Source: Heterohyrax brucei
Lineage: Eukaryota; Chordata; Mammalia; Hyracoidea; Procaviidae
NCBI GenBank assembly: GCA_028571685.1
Contig: CM053142.1
Span: forward strand, 197,400,796 to 197,464,795
Direction: 5' to 3'
DNA length: 64,000 nucleotides
Shown: one piece after another, positions 43,632 through 54,274 of the stretch
Layout of the letters: the number at the start of each line of letters is the position of its first letter
Position numbering within the stretch: position 1 is the stretch's first letter
Made by a program: the position numbers and the translations under genes
Notes under the pieces: model-generated
The model's input: only the letters and a program-made list of their open reading frames with translations
What the model was told of the DNA's origin: nothing
Databases searched by the model: none

Positions 43632-45866
43632 CGTGAGCAGCCCCTGCTTGTCTATCAGTGGAGGCTTGCTTGCTGCTGGAATGCTGGAAGCTGTGCCACT
43701 GGTCTATAGGGACCAGCTGACTCACCCATGCTGGACGAGTTTCAGCTGAGCTTCCAGACTAGGACAGACTAGGAAGAAGGACCTGGAAGTCTACTTCTGA
43801 AAGTAATTAGCCGGGGAAAACCTTACGAATAGCAGCCGAACATGGTCAGACACGGTACCAGAAAAGGAGCCCGACAGCTTGGAAGACAACTGAGGAAGAG
43901 CTGCTTCCTCAAAGTAGAATTGACCTTAACCACGTGGATGGAGTAAAGACTTCAGGATCTTCGTTGGCTAACGCTGCACAACTCAAAATGAGAAGAAACA
44001 GCTACAAACATCCATTGATAATCTGGACATGGAATGCAAAAGTATGAATCTAGGAAAATTGGAAGTGGTCAAAGATGAAAAGGATACATAAACATTGATG
44101 TCCTAGGCATTAGTGAGCTGAGATGAAGTGGTTTTGGCCATTTTGAATTGGACGATCATGTGGCCTACTATAAGGGGAACAAAAACTTGAAGGGGAACGG
44201 TGGTACATTCATCATTAAAAAGCAAATTTCAAGATCTGTCCTGAAGTACAATGCTGTCAGTGATAGGATAATAGCCATATGCCTACAAGGAAGGCCAGTT
44301 AACATAACTATTATTCAAATTTACACACCAATCACTAAGGCCAAAGATGCAGAGATGAAAGATTTTTATCAACTTCTGTAGTCTTACATCGATTGAATAT
44401 ACAACTACAATACATCAATAACTACTGGTGACTGGAATGCAAAAGCTAGAAACAAAGAAGAAGAATCAGTAGTTGGAAAACACGGCCTTGGTGACAGAAA
44501 TAATGCCAGAGATCACATGATAGAATAGTGCAAGACTAGTGACTTTTTAATTGCAAATATCTTTTTTAACCAATACACATGGCAACTATACACATGACCT
44601 TACCAGATGGAATACACAGGAACCAAATCGACTACATCTGTGGAAAAAAAGACAGCAGAAAAGCTCTATGTCGGCAGTCAGAACAAGACCTGGTGCTGAC
44701 TGTGGCACAGATCATCGATTGCTCATATGCAAATTCAAACTGAAAAGGAAGAAAACTAGAAGAAGTCCACAAGAGTCCAAGTACAACCTTGAGTATACCC
44801 CCCCTGAGTTTAAAGACCATCTCAAGAACAGATTTCATGTGTTGATCACCAATGACCAAAGACCAGATGAATTGTGGAATGACACCAAAGATATCCTTCA
44901 CAAAGAGAGCAAAAGATCATTAAAATGACAGGGAAGAAAGAAAAGACCAAACTGGATGTCAGAAGGAACTCTGAAGCTTGTTCTCAAACATTGAGCAGCT
45001 AAAGCAAAAGGAAAGAATGGCAAAGTAAAAGACCTAAACAGAAGATTTCAAGGAGCAGCTCAAGAAGACAAAATAAAGTACTATAATGACATGTACAAAG
45101 AGCTGGAAATGGAAGACCAGAAGTGAAGAACATGTTCTGTGTTTCTCAAGCTGAAAGAATTGAAGAAAAAATTTAAGCCTCAAGTTGTAATAGTGAAGGA
45201 TTCTACAGGGAAACAAACAACTCAGGGAGCATCAAAAGAGATGGAAGGAATACACAGCGTCATTATACCCTAAAGAACTGGTCAATGTTCAGCCATTTGA
45301 AGAGACAACATACGCTGCATTGAAGGCACTGGCAAAAAAAAAAAAAAAAAGGCTCCAAGAATGGATAGAGTACAATTGAGATGTTTCAACAAACAGACGC
45401 AGTGCTGGAAGTGCTCGCTCATCTTTCAAGAAACTTGGAGGACAGCGACCTGGCCAACTGACTGGAAGAGATCCATATTCATGTCCATCAAAGAAAGGTG
45501 ATCCAACTGAATGTGGAAGTTACCAAACAACGTCCTTAACACCACATACAAGTAAAATTTAGCTCAAGATCATTCAAAAGCAATTGCAGCAGTATATTGA
45601 CAAGGAACTGCCAGAAATTCAAGCTGGATTCAGAAGAGGAGGTGGAACCATTGCTGATGTCAGATGGATCTTGGCTGAAAGCAGAGAAGACCAGAAAGAT
45701 TTTGCTTGTGTTTCACTGACTGTACAGGTGCATTCAACTGTGTGGGCATAATAAATTATGACTAACATTGCAGAGAATAGAAATTTCAGAACACCTAACT
45801 GTGCTCTTAAGGAATCTGTGTATGGATCAAGAGGCAGTGGTGCAAACAGAACAAGGGGACATTGGC
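43632..45866 (+). mobile_element. RTE LINE from 5' UTR through endonuclease into RT, broken
   Basis: The longest uninterrupted RTE here. 5' UTR from about 43632 (ggaggcttgcttgctgctgg, agacaactgaggaagagctg). Endonuclease domain about 44020-44700, with peptide VSDRIIAICLQGRPVNITII at 44250-44320 (EEP fold strands) and an SMTRN-like stretch broken by stops. The linker at 44700-45350 includes KFKLKRKK and NDQRPDELWND. RT begins about 45420, and motif A near 45715-45745 is degraded (FACVSLTVQVHSTVWA). An 18-A run lies at 45333-45351. It stops before the palm domain, and the 3' UTR is absent. Confidence 0.88.
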
Positions 45867-46139
45867 ATCGTGTGACTTGCCCCCACCACTGTATTTCACG
45901 TAAACTCCTGGATGGATCTGACACTTGATTTGATTCCAGCTTTAAGTCTTCACAAAGGTCATCAGTGATTTACTGTTGCTTCATATCATGGGACACGTTT
46001 CGCCTTAAAAATATAAGGTTCATGGAGTCAACCAGATCCCCCAGTGTGTTCTACTGTGTCCACCATCACCATTTCACTCAGTGAAGCTGAAAAGCAGCCA
46101 TCTATGGTCATTAACTAGATCAATTATTTCATTAGGAGC

Positions 46140-46460
46140 TGGAAAATGAAACTCTTCAGACAAAAATGGACTGGACTCGGGCACAGCATGACAATACGGT
46201 GTGTGTACTTTACGGGTCTATGCATTTTAGGACTCTGTCCTACTGGTCTCTTTCTAGATGGGAGAGGAGAGAGTAGAGAGGAGGGGACAGGAGATTGTTA
46301 AGAGGATATGCCAGCCAGCCAAGTGCCGTCGAGTCGGATATGACAAACACAGAATGAAAAGGAGGAGTGTGCTCTCGTCAGGCAAAGAGAGCAGAAGGAG
46401 CAGCAGATAGGTGGGCATGCAAATTTAATTTGGATCGTACACTTTCACTTACTCACTATA
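46140..46460 (+). mobile_element. L1 3' UTR terminal part
   Basis: caaaaatggactggactcgg, tactggtctctttctagatg, attgttaagaggatatg and caaatttaatttggatcgta align closely with 17985-18260. An extra 25-base insertion at 46311 is the main difference. It ends in actataaaaaaagg. Confidence 0.85.
46311..46335 (-). mobile_element. 25-base SINE-tail micro-insertion with perfect 7-base TSD
   Basis: The inserted segment begins ccagccagccaagtgccgtc. It is flanked by ggatatg at 46304-46310 and 46336-46342. The homologous L1 UTR at 18132-18138 has a single ggatatg and no insert, so it acts as an empty-site control. Confidence 0.75.
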
Positions 46461-46724
46461 AAAAAAGGAGTTGGAAAGTGGCAATTTTTCTAATTCTAAA
46501 TTTACTTTTGAGTAATGGCTGGACTCTTTTTCTGTAATGAGTAAATAGGTGAGCTATTTTACAAAATAAGAACCTGAAGACATTACCATCAAACTCAAAG
46601 GACAAGCCAAGTATAAAAGGACGCCTTGGAGACACCTGGGTTGTCAATTATAGAACCATAAAGGATTAATATAACCTTTGCTAGGTGTGATGATGGCATG
46701 GTGGTTATTGTCACAGAAAGATAA

Positions 46725-46998
46725 AGATGACAGACAGAGAGATGAGAGGTAGATGGATGGATGAAGGGATGGACAGGTAGGTGAATAGACAGGCAAACAG
46801 ATGACAGATCATGGAGATAGATGACAGGTAGTAGACAGATAGATGACAGACAGACAGACAGGTAGACAAACAGATCTGTGGTCAACAGAAATAGACAACA
46901 GACAGATGGTAGATAAGCAGATGGAAGATACATAGGCAGACAGACAGGGGATGGACAGAAGGCAGACAGGTAGATAGATGACGGATAGATAGATGTGT
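46725..46998. repeat. Degenerate (GATA)n/(GACA)n microsatellite
   Basis: gacagacagacaggtagac, gatagatgacagg and similar units over about 270 bases. The 160-codon minus-strand frame 46595-47077 (Tyr/Ser/Leu-rich) is made by this repeat. Confidence 0.95.
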
Positions 46999-47002
46999 AT
47001 AC

Positions 47003-47300
47003 TTGTGCTGTTAGTTGCTGTGACGTTGGCTCTGACTCATGGTGACCCAACACACAGCCAAGGCAGCCAAGTGCCATCGAGTCAGATCTGACTCAAGGCC
47101 ACCCGACACAACAGAACGAAGCGTCTGGAGTCACTGTCATTGCCACTGGTGTGCTCTAGTCCATTGTCAGGGCCACTGTGTATTTTGAGTACTTTCCAAC
47201 CCAGAGGGATCACCCTCAGCACTGCAATGTACTGTTGTGATCAATACAGTTTTTGCAGCTAATTTTCAGGAGCGGATCACCAGACCTTTCACGTACCCAT
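47003..47300 (-). mobile_element. Short RTE derivative
   Basis: Minus strand. RTE tail gttagttgctgtgacgttgg at the left, acacaacagaacgaagcgtc, ggtgtgctctagtccattgt, and a piece of RTE 5' UTR at the right (gctaattttcaggagcggat, caccagacctttc). An extra SINE tail interrupts it at 47055-47100. Confidence 0.7.
47055..47100 (-). mobile_element. 46-base SINE-tail micro-insertion
   Basis: Contains gcagccaagtgccatcgagt and cagatctgactcaaggcc. Flanks acccaacaca at 47045-47054 and acccgacaca at 47101-47110 differ at one base. It lies in the tail of an RTE derivative whose own tail is related, so a local duplication is an alternative. Confidence 0.45.
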
Positions 47301-48309
47301 TTAAGTGAAGAGGCATTATGAAGTACACGTATTTGAAAGGGCAGGATGTTGGTCATATGTTTTAAAATAATGGAGAAAAAAAACTTGGAGAATAAATAAA
47401 GAAGTATTATCACAACATCGATCTTTTTCTTTTTTCTTTAACCAAAGGAATATGTACTTTGTGATTTATAATACTGTTCTCAATGCTTTAAAATTTTGCA
47501 TCACAAAAAGTTAAAACATTTTGTTGACTAAAAGAACGAATCCATCAGGAGACCGGGCCTGACATCTGCCTTGAATGCAAAGAATCAGGAGTTCTGCAAC
47601 ACAGTCATTGAAAGTAGTCTGTTTAATAAAATAAAATGAAGAGAAGTTGGCTACAGTAACAATTAAATAATGGACAGAACAGTGGATGAGAAAAAAGAAC
47701 TTTAGGCCTGTTCCGTACAGTGAGTGTGAAGGACCACACGACATCCAAAGTTCCTCTTAGTTTCAGTCACGCTTTTCTGATTCCAAGCTAGCCACTCTCC
47801 TGGAGGATCCAGGAAAGCACATGACAGAGTGTCAACAATGCATCATTGTGGGTTAATTCATTGGTGACAAAAGAGAAACGGTAAAAAACAAAAAACATCA
47901 TCTATGAAGTTTACATTAAAAACGATGATACAATGTTCAAGGAATTGTTTATGGAAACTAGGCAGACTTCATTAAATTAGAGCTATGTGACAAAAGTGAA
48001 GCATTTAGTGTGGGGTGGTGTCCCCTTGGCTCCAGATACGATGGTGAGGACCTCTGCTTGACCAAGGGCACCTCACTCCGCACACGTGCGTGGTAAGGCT
48101 AGGTGCACACGGCAGGTGGGAACCCTGGGTGGTTTGTCCACAGGCGTTTCCTCAGAACATGGAACTGGGATGTGTGGAATCCGTGACTCTCAAGGAAAGC
48201 ATCAGTGCAGCTGGGGCTTCCCTGTCCCAAAGGAAAAGATTAGGAGGAGGCATGAAAAATCCCTTCAAATATTTGAAGTACTTTCAAGTAGAAGAAATGG
48301 TTTCTCTTT
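47301..48309. other. Unassigned sequence
   Basis: No gene or transposon recognised in this kilobase. AT-rich on the left and GC-richer from 48040. Confidence 0.4.
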
Positions 48310-48322
48310 GGTATGTGCATGT

Positions 48323-48362
<40 letters not shown>

Positions 48363-48382
48363 CTGTGTGTCTGTGTGTCTCT
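48310..48382. repeat. (GT)n microsatellite
   Basis: Strict purine-pyrimidine alternation from gtatgtgcatgtgcacg through about sixteen GT units, then tctgtgtgtctgtgtgtc. Confidence 0.95.
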
Positions 48383-48649
48383 GGTCTTACAGGGGGTGAC
48401 CTGAAATAATTAAGAACCAGAAAGTGAGAGGAAGATTATAGGTCAGTGTGTGGATGGCATTGCTTTGTGTTTAAATGAACGTTACGAGAGGTTGCTCCTG
48501 ATAATCTTATCCCTACAATGATAAACTGCTCCCAGAATTAGAGACTTTTCTCCCACAAGTGCCCAGTAAACTCTGAGAAAGAATTTCTCAGAGGTGCTAC
48601 AAGGACTTTTCAACATGAGAGCCTGGGATTCTGGGGCTCACCAGGTGTG

Positions 48650-48850
48650 TCTCTGAATGTGTGGGAAAGAGGAACAAAGACAGTGTGTGAGCGTCTGTAT
48701 GAGACAGAGTGTGTGTGTACAAGGGAAAGCGTGTGTGGTAGAGTGAATCTGTGTGAAAGAAAGGCAGTTTGTGTGAGAAAGAGAATGTGTGTGTGTGTGC
48801 GCGTGCATGTGTGTGTGTGCATTAGTGAAAGAGAGAAAGAAGGAGAGAGA
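48650..48850. repeat. GT/GA-rich simple repeat
   Basis: Mixed GTGTGT, GAAAGA and GAGAGA runs. The middle (tgtgtgcgcgtgcatgtgtg near 48796) alternates purine and pyrimidine. Confidence 0.85.
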
Positions 48851-48940
48851 AGTGGACAAAGACGGAAGGAGGCTGAGACGAGAAAGAGGTGAAAACGGAA
48901 GAGAAGGGCAGGGGAAAGGTAGGAAAATTTTTGTGTTGCC

Positions 48941-49052
48941 CTCTCTAGTGTCGCCATGAGTCGGACCCGACTCGACGGCACTTGGCCTGGCTCTCTAGTG
49001 TCGCCATGAGTCGGACCCGACTCGACGGCACTTGGCCTGGCTCTCTAGTGTC
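48941..49052 (+). repeat. Perfect 50-base tandem duplication of a SINE-tail insertion
   Basis: 48941-48990 and 48991-49040 are identical over 50 bases, and 49041-49052 repeats the first 12. Each unit is ctctctagtgtc followed by a 38-base SINE 3' end (gccatgagtcggacccgact to ggcacttggcctgg). That gives the order target, insert, target, insert, target. The insert also contains a near-palindrome, gagtcggacccgactc. Confidence 0.9.
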
Positions 49053-49374
49053 AGTGTGGAGTCCCTGTTAGCAGAATCCCGCTTTTAACATGCAAAGAGG
49101 CGCCACAGGAGATACATAAAGCAAGGAGCGAGGCTGCTCAGGAAAACACCGAAATACAGAAAAAAACCAAGCCATTTGCTTCCTAAGATCCTTTGACCCT
49201 GAGTGCAAAAAATACCCCATACAGAAACTGCACTGTTTTCTTTTTCTGAATAGAATTAGCTGGTCTAAGGATTCTGTCTTCCGCTATCTTCAGATGGCAA
49301 ACGTGGCTTGTATTGCCTCACCTTGTGTCTGTGTTTTATTAATAAACACTTGAACATAAAAAGTTGGCCTCGCT
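49053..49374. other. Unassigned sequence
   Basis: No gene or transposon recognised. Confidence 0.4.
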
Positions 49375-49560
49375 ACTAGAATCCCTAATGCTAAGGATCG
49401 TAAAATAAATGATATTACATAAATATGCATTATTAATTGGCAGCTACCATCTCAGTAATATTCTGACAAGCACTAAAGTGCAATGAATTAATCTCCCATA
49501 AATTCTTTGTTCTTCAATTTTTCAAGATCTCTTGATGAAGTCTGGGAGATGACACCCTTG
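49375..49560. promoter_or_regulatory. Candidate conserved noncoding element
   Basis: aaataaatgatattacataa, atatgcattattaattggc (octamer-like ATGCATTA with TTAAT), ctcagtaatattctgaca, gtgcaatgaattaatctccc. AT-rich without repeats. Function is inferred from motif density only. Confidence 0.35.
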
Positions 49561-49819
49561 GCTGTTTCTTTTACAGAGGATATGGCTCTCCCTGACTGCA
49601 CCCCACCCTTCCAGCTCTGAGAAGAAGAAAAGCTGTCATCATTGATGCTGACCCCTGAAGGGCAAATCAAGAGCCTCAGAAAATAGCAGAGTTGCATTTC
49701 TGCCTTTCCTGAGATTTGGTGACGAGACCAGAGAGGAGACATCTCTTGGCCAGGCTCTGCCTCCCCTGCCCTGGCCTGACCTTGGAGAGATCATCGTAAT
49801 GAATGGAAGGCTGGGCTCC

Positions 49820-49945
49820 AACGGCAAGGCTGCAACAGAGAAATGATTGTGAAGATGGGGAAGGACTGGGCTGTGTTTTGCTCTGCTGCAGGTGAGGTGT
49901 CTACAAGTCAGAACTGACTCTTCCATGCCTAACACCAACAAGAGC
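49820..49945 (+). mobile_element. RTE 3' end fragment
   Basis: aaggctgcaacagagaaatg, gaagatggggaaggactggg, gttttgctctgctgcagg, cagaactgactcttccatgc and the tail ctaacaccaacaag match the last ~120 bases of RTE in the plus orientation. It may start further left. Confidence 0.65.
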
Positions 49946-49999
49946 TGTCTGAAATTCCTAGATAGTGCAAAGTTAGCGTGATTTACTGCTGACTGAAGG

Positions 50000-50158
50000 G
50001 CTCAAGGTTCAAGTGCACACAGAGGCCACCTTGGAATACAGACCTGGTGATCTGCCTTCAAAATCCAGCCCCTGAAAACCCCATGGACACAGTTCTACTC
50101 TGACAGACGTAGGATCACCATGAGTCGAAATCCACTCAACAGCAACTGGTCTACTGGT
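50000..50158 (+). mobile_element. AfroSINE, long variant
   Basis: gctcaaggttcaagtgcaca, acctggtgatctgccttcaa, aaccccatggacacagttct, gatcaccatgagtcgaaatc, ctcaacagcaactgg. The 5' head is worn. Confidence 0.8.
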
Positions 50159-51994
50159 TGATGTCAGTTACAGCCCAACTCAGCCTTTTTTTTTGTTTTT
50201 TTTTCCTTGCTTGCTCATTGTTGCAGGAATTCCGTGGAACTAGGCAAGCCTGGCAACGGGCTCAGCTCCATCCCTTACCGGCTGGCTCACTCGGGGTGAT
50301 TCAACGAATTTGCCCAGTTCCTCATTTCTGCTTCAACTGAGTGGTTACACACACCTGCTCCATTGATCATAACACCTGTCACAGAGAGATGTTCGCATCA
50401 TCCCACACATGGTCGCTGAAAGTGCTCCTGGTATTCACACTATCAGTTCCCGCCTCTGCGCTACCTCATGAACAAGCGCCTAAGGGAAGAGGCTGTCTCC
50501 CTTCTCCCATCTTCCTGTGGAATCTGTCACAGAGCTGGGAGCTGAGTGGTTCCTGTTCCACCCCTTCTGAGAGAGCCCTCTACCCACAGGGTCTCCCTGA
50601 AGTCCATCCCACTCCCCCTTTGTGGTGGCCCTGTCCAGCCCCATGACACATCACCTGGGCTGCAACCACAACCTTCCTACCTGACGGCAGGCTCCAGTTC
50701 TCAGCCACCAAGGCTGGCTTGTACCAATGCAAGTCTGTGTGTCATTCCTGGTGTGTGAGTTCAAATCATGCTGCCTATTGCTAGATGCTGTACCCCTTTG
50801 TTCTCCACACTAGGGGTCCCAGCCAGCAAAAGCCAAAGGCTTCCTCTGAATTCAGCAAAACACATGGCTGCCCCTTTCCACTCAGGTATGTGAAGCTGCT
50901 GTGTTCACGGAGGGGCAAAAAGTTCTCTCTGCTGCAGTCTGCTGTGGCTCCCCTTGGTCCTTCCCGACTTGGACCTCTAGAGCACCATGTCTACCATGCT
51001 GGAGGCTCACACTCCCCACTGGGCCTGGGGACCCATCACATATCAAAGCTTATTGCAGCTCTGCACTCTCTTCTGGCAGCTATGTTTATGCTCAGCTATT
51101 TATAACATTTGCAGTTGACATATAAGGAAAGTTAAACAGTAAAGAAAACGGCTAATCCGCAGATACACAGAAACCACAGGTACACAGTTAGCTCCAAACC
51201 CTGAAGAGAGTTGGTGCTCTGGAGTCCATTGCTTTGCTCGTACCTTTGGTTGTTAAATAAACGGATGATTGAAGATCCAAGATACGTGGATTTGGGTGAT
51301 AATCACCACTCCCCTGTCCCACCAGAGTCCTGAATCTACGGAATAACCAGACTGGTCAGATTTGGAAGGAGGGAAAAGACAGATCTACCTGTGGAACTGA
51401 AATAGAACCTTCCAGTCAGAACCAAAGCCAAACTGGGGCTCACTTCCTTCATCTTTGCTTGATGAACCTCACCCAGTTTGAGGCTGAGTATTTGGGAATC
51501 TTGCTGGGGTAGGAGATGTGACTCCCACAAGCAAGACAACTGTTTGAGCCAAGAAAAACCCTCTCTGCGTGGACCAGATTGAGCTCCTTGTGGAAAGAGC
51601 AGGGTGAGCGTCAGTTCCAAGGTCAGCTCCCACACAACCAATCCAGAAGCTTCCCTGTCTTTCATAGGCAGCTCCTGGAAAGGCAGCAAGTCTGAAAGTG
51701 TCTGTCGTTTTCCATACCAGGAAAATGCAGAGGGTGAGCACTTTTTCCCAGATCCTTTCCCACACACCCATGGTCCAAGTTCATCCCAATGCAGTCGTGT
51801 TCTCTATGTGTCCTTGGTTGAGCCACAGAAACAGTTAGAATTGCCTTCTCAACAGTGGCTGATTTTCACTGTTTCCTAGCAAATGCATCTACCAAGTGTT
51901 GCCTCTGAAGTACTTAAAGCATCAAACAAGGAGGAGGACTTGTAACAATTTATAGATGGGAACTTAGTCCCTGAGATGGAGAGAAATCAGTCAG
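50159..51994. other. 1.8-kb unassigned interval
   Basis: A T-rich run at 50188-50205, then unique-looking sequence. Open frames up to 143 codons (51336-51767 minus) overlap frames on the other strand and show no domain. Confidence 0.45.
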
Positions 51995-52300
51995 TATTAT
52001 CTATGAGATTTTTTAATTATTATTATTACACCCATACTAGAGCTTTTATTAATTTAGTGGTGCTTCTTAATTAAAGTCTCAATGAATAATTGAAATGTAG
52101 TTTTTGATTATGCTAAAGTTGGTGCCATTTTGAGTTGTAATTGTAACTAATAAATTAGTTAAATAGGTGAGATGATGAATTTCTGTCTCAGGGGAAAGCT
52201 AATAATTTCAAGAATTTATTTACATGTCATTCAGAGAATTATGCACAAAATAATAGATTATCAGAAGAAAATCAGAACTAAATCTTATTAATCAGCCAGT
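51995..52300. promoter_or_regulatory. Candidate conserved noncoding element
   Basis: Very dense homeodomain-type cores: tttttaattattattattac, cttttattaatttagtgg, cttaattaaagtctcaatga, taactaataaattagttaaa, aaagctaataatttcaag. No recognisable transposon despite the AT-richness. Confidence 0.4.
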
Positions 52301-52578
52301 CCTCTCCGTAAGTGCTGGTGTCGCCGTTGTCCCGATGCGGGAGGCTGAGGACTCACACAACTCTCCTGCAGAGCCTCTCTGATTCCCTCTCTCCAATTTC
52401 CTCCCACAGGGTGGCTTGCTAGGGATGGAAGACAGAGGGTCTCTGTGGTGCCTACGGACTCATAGCAGTTCAGAAAGAGTTTGTACCTCAATGATCGCGG
52501 CAACACCTGACCAGTCTTTGCAGCATTCTCCTCCCACACATGAAGGCTGTTCCTCAGTCTCTCATTCTGGACCACTGT

Positions 52579-52760
52579 TATCTGTTGACTTGTACCCCTA
52601 AAAGGAACGCCCGAGTCCTATCCTCTCCGCACATGAATGTTACCTTTTTCAGAAATATGTTCTTTCTTTGAAGATGTTATCAGTTAATAAAGGAGTCATA
52701 CTGGAGTAGTTTGGGTCCAGATCCCTTCAGAGTGGTATTTCATGAAGAGGAGAGCAGACA
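52579..52760 (+). mobile_element. MLT1-like LTR 5' fragment
   Basis: tgttgacttgtacccctaaa, aacgcccgagtcctatcctc, cagaaatatgttctttcttt, gaagatgttatcagttaata and aggagtcatactggagtag follow MLT1 order in plus orientation. Confidence 0.65.
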
Positions 52761-52887
52761 TGAATAAAATCACTCAGCAAGAAGACAGTCACTGTGTACG
52801 GATGTATTTAAATGCCAGGAAATGCCCTGGGCTACCCGAAGCTGGAAGAGGAAAGAAGGGTCCTCCCCTGAAGGCAACTGGGTGAGC

Positions 52888-53325
52888 ACCCCTGTCTGTC
52901 ACTTTGTCACACTCCGGCGGCTTGCGTGTTACTCTCACGCTGGAAGCTATACCACTGTGTCTCATGAACCAGCAGGGTCACCCACGGTGGACAGGCTTCA
53001 GCAGTTTCCAGAGCAGGAAAGACTAGGAAGGAAGGCCTGGAAATCTACTTCTGAAAATCAGCCAACGGACAGTATCATCCAAGACTTTGAAGCACATTGG
53101 ACGCATCATCAGGTGGGGCTGGTTAGGAGAATAGGGCACTGTGTTTGGCAAAGTGGAGGAGCAGCACAGGCAGAGCAGACCTTCAATGAGGTGGACTGAC
53201 ACAGTAGCCACAGTGAAGGTCCCCGCCACACCAATAGCCGTGAAGATGGCACAAGATCAAGCGACATTCTGCTCTGTTACGCGTAAGGTCAGCGTGAGGT
53301 GGAGCAGACTTGATGGAAATTAATG
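52888..53325 (+). mobile_element. Internally deleted RTE derivative, both ends present
   Basis: The RTE 5' end (cctgtctgtcactttgtcac, ggcggcttgcgtgttactct, agactaggaaggaaggcctg, ctgaaaatcagccaacgg) joins directly to the 3' end (gactttgaagcacattggac, ggagaatagggcactgtg, gtggactgacacagtagcc, gtggagcagacttgatgg) at about 53080. The endonuclease and RT are absent. The plus frame at 53141-53323 is the decayed RTE C-terminus. Confidence 0.85.
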
Positions 53326-54065
53326 GCAATTTCTCTGGGCCCTATGGACATAGTCATGGAAAGAACGATCCCTAATTCCTGAACTTGAATAATTTTCATT
53401 CTACTGGGGAAGAACAGACACTGAACAAGTTAAATAGATAACTCACAGAGTAAATGAAAAGAGATTTGTGCTATGAAAAAATTAAAGGGAGGACAGAGCA
53501 GGCTGGGTAAGAGGCAGGAATTACACAGCCAAGCCGGGAGGCATGCTGGAGCAAAGGCTCCTAGGGGCGCAGAGGCTCTCAGCCAAGCTAGGTTAGAGTC
53601 CACAGGACAGTGTGTGGGGAAAGGGGGCCCACTCTACCTGGGCCCTGGGCTTGGCCCAGCACAGGTCTAGGGAAGGCGTTACCCCGTACCCACCCTGTCT
53701 CTCTTTTGCACAAAGATCTCCATGAGAGGGGAGGTGCCATCCACATCAGATAAGTTCCTGGAAGGACTCCAGGACTCCACGGCTTAATAAGCCCGTTAGA
53801 GCTGGAACAGAGCAACGAATGATGAATTATTCACCTACTAGCTGTTAGTTGGAAAATAAATCTGTGCCCAGTGAGAAAGCCCTTTTCTCTGGATTCACAG
53901 AGCTGATACACACCTCTCACCTGCCGGGACACTCCAAGAGCTGCCCTGTTCCATTAGCCCATTAACCACCCTCTACTAGCACTCACGGTGTGGACAGCAT
54001 TGCGCACACCTCGTGTTGTCCACAAGGGGGTGTTTTACTGCTATTAAAGTCCATCTCATCTGCTA
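53326..54065. other. Unassigned sequence
   Basis: No gene or transposon recognised. Confidence 0.4.
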
Positions 54066-54266
54066 CAAATCCCTGGGTAGTGCAAACAGCTAGTGCACTC
54101 AACTGCTATGGAAAGACTGCAGGTTCAAGTCCCTCCAGCGGCACCTCAGAAGAAAGCCTGGTGACCTACTTCCAAAACTTCAGCCACTGCAACCCTAGGC
54201 AGCACAGTTCTACTGTGAGGCACGCGGGGTCACTGTGAGCCAGGGCCATGTGAAACCCATTGCTGC
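54066..54266 (+). mobile_element. AfroSINE, long variant
   Basis: aatccctgggtagtgcaaac head, ctgcaggttcaagtccctcc, gaagaaagcctggtgaccta, cagcacagttctactgtgag, ggggtcactgtgagccagg. Confidence 0.85.
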
Positions 54267-54274
54267 GGGTCAGT

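Noticed and set aside
43632..45866. Active RTE LINE
   Set aside because: Multiple in-frame stops, frameshifts, a degraded RT motif A and a missing 3' end.
46595..47077. 160-codon minus-strand frame rich in Tyr, Ser and Leu
   Set aside because: Produced by the GATA/GACA microsatellite and the RTE tail.
51336..51767. 143-codon minus-strand frame
   Set aside because: Overlapped by other long frames on both strands. No splice-bounded exon or domain.
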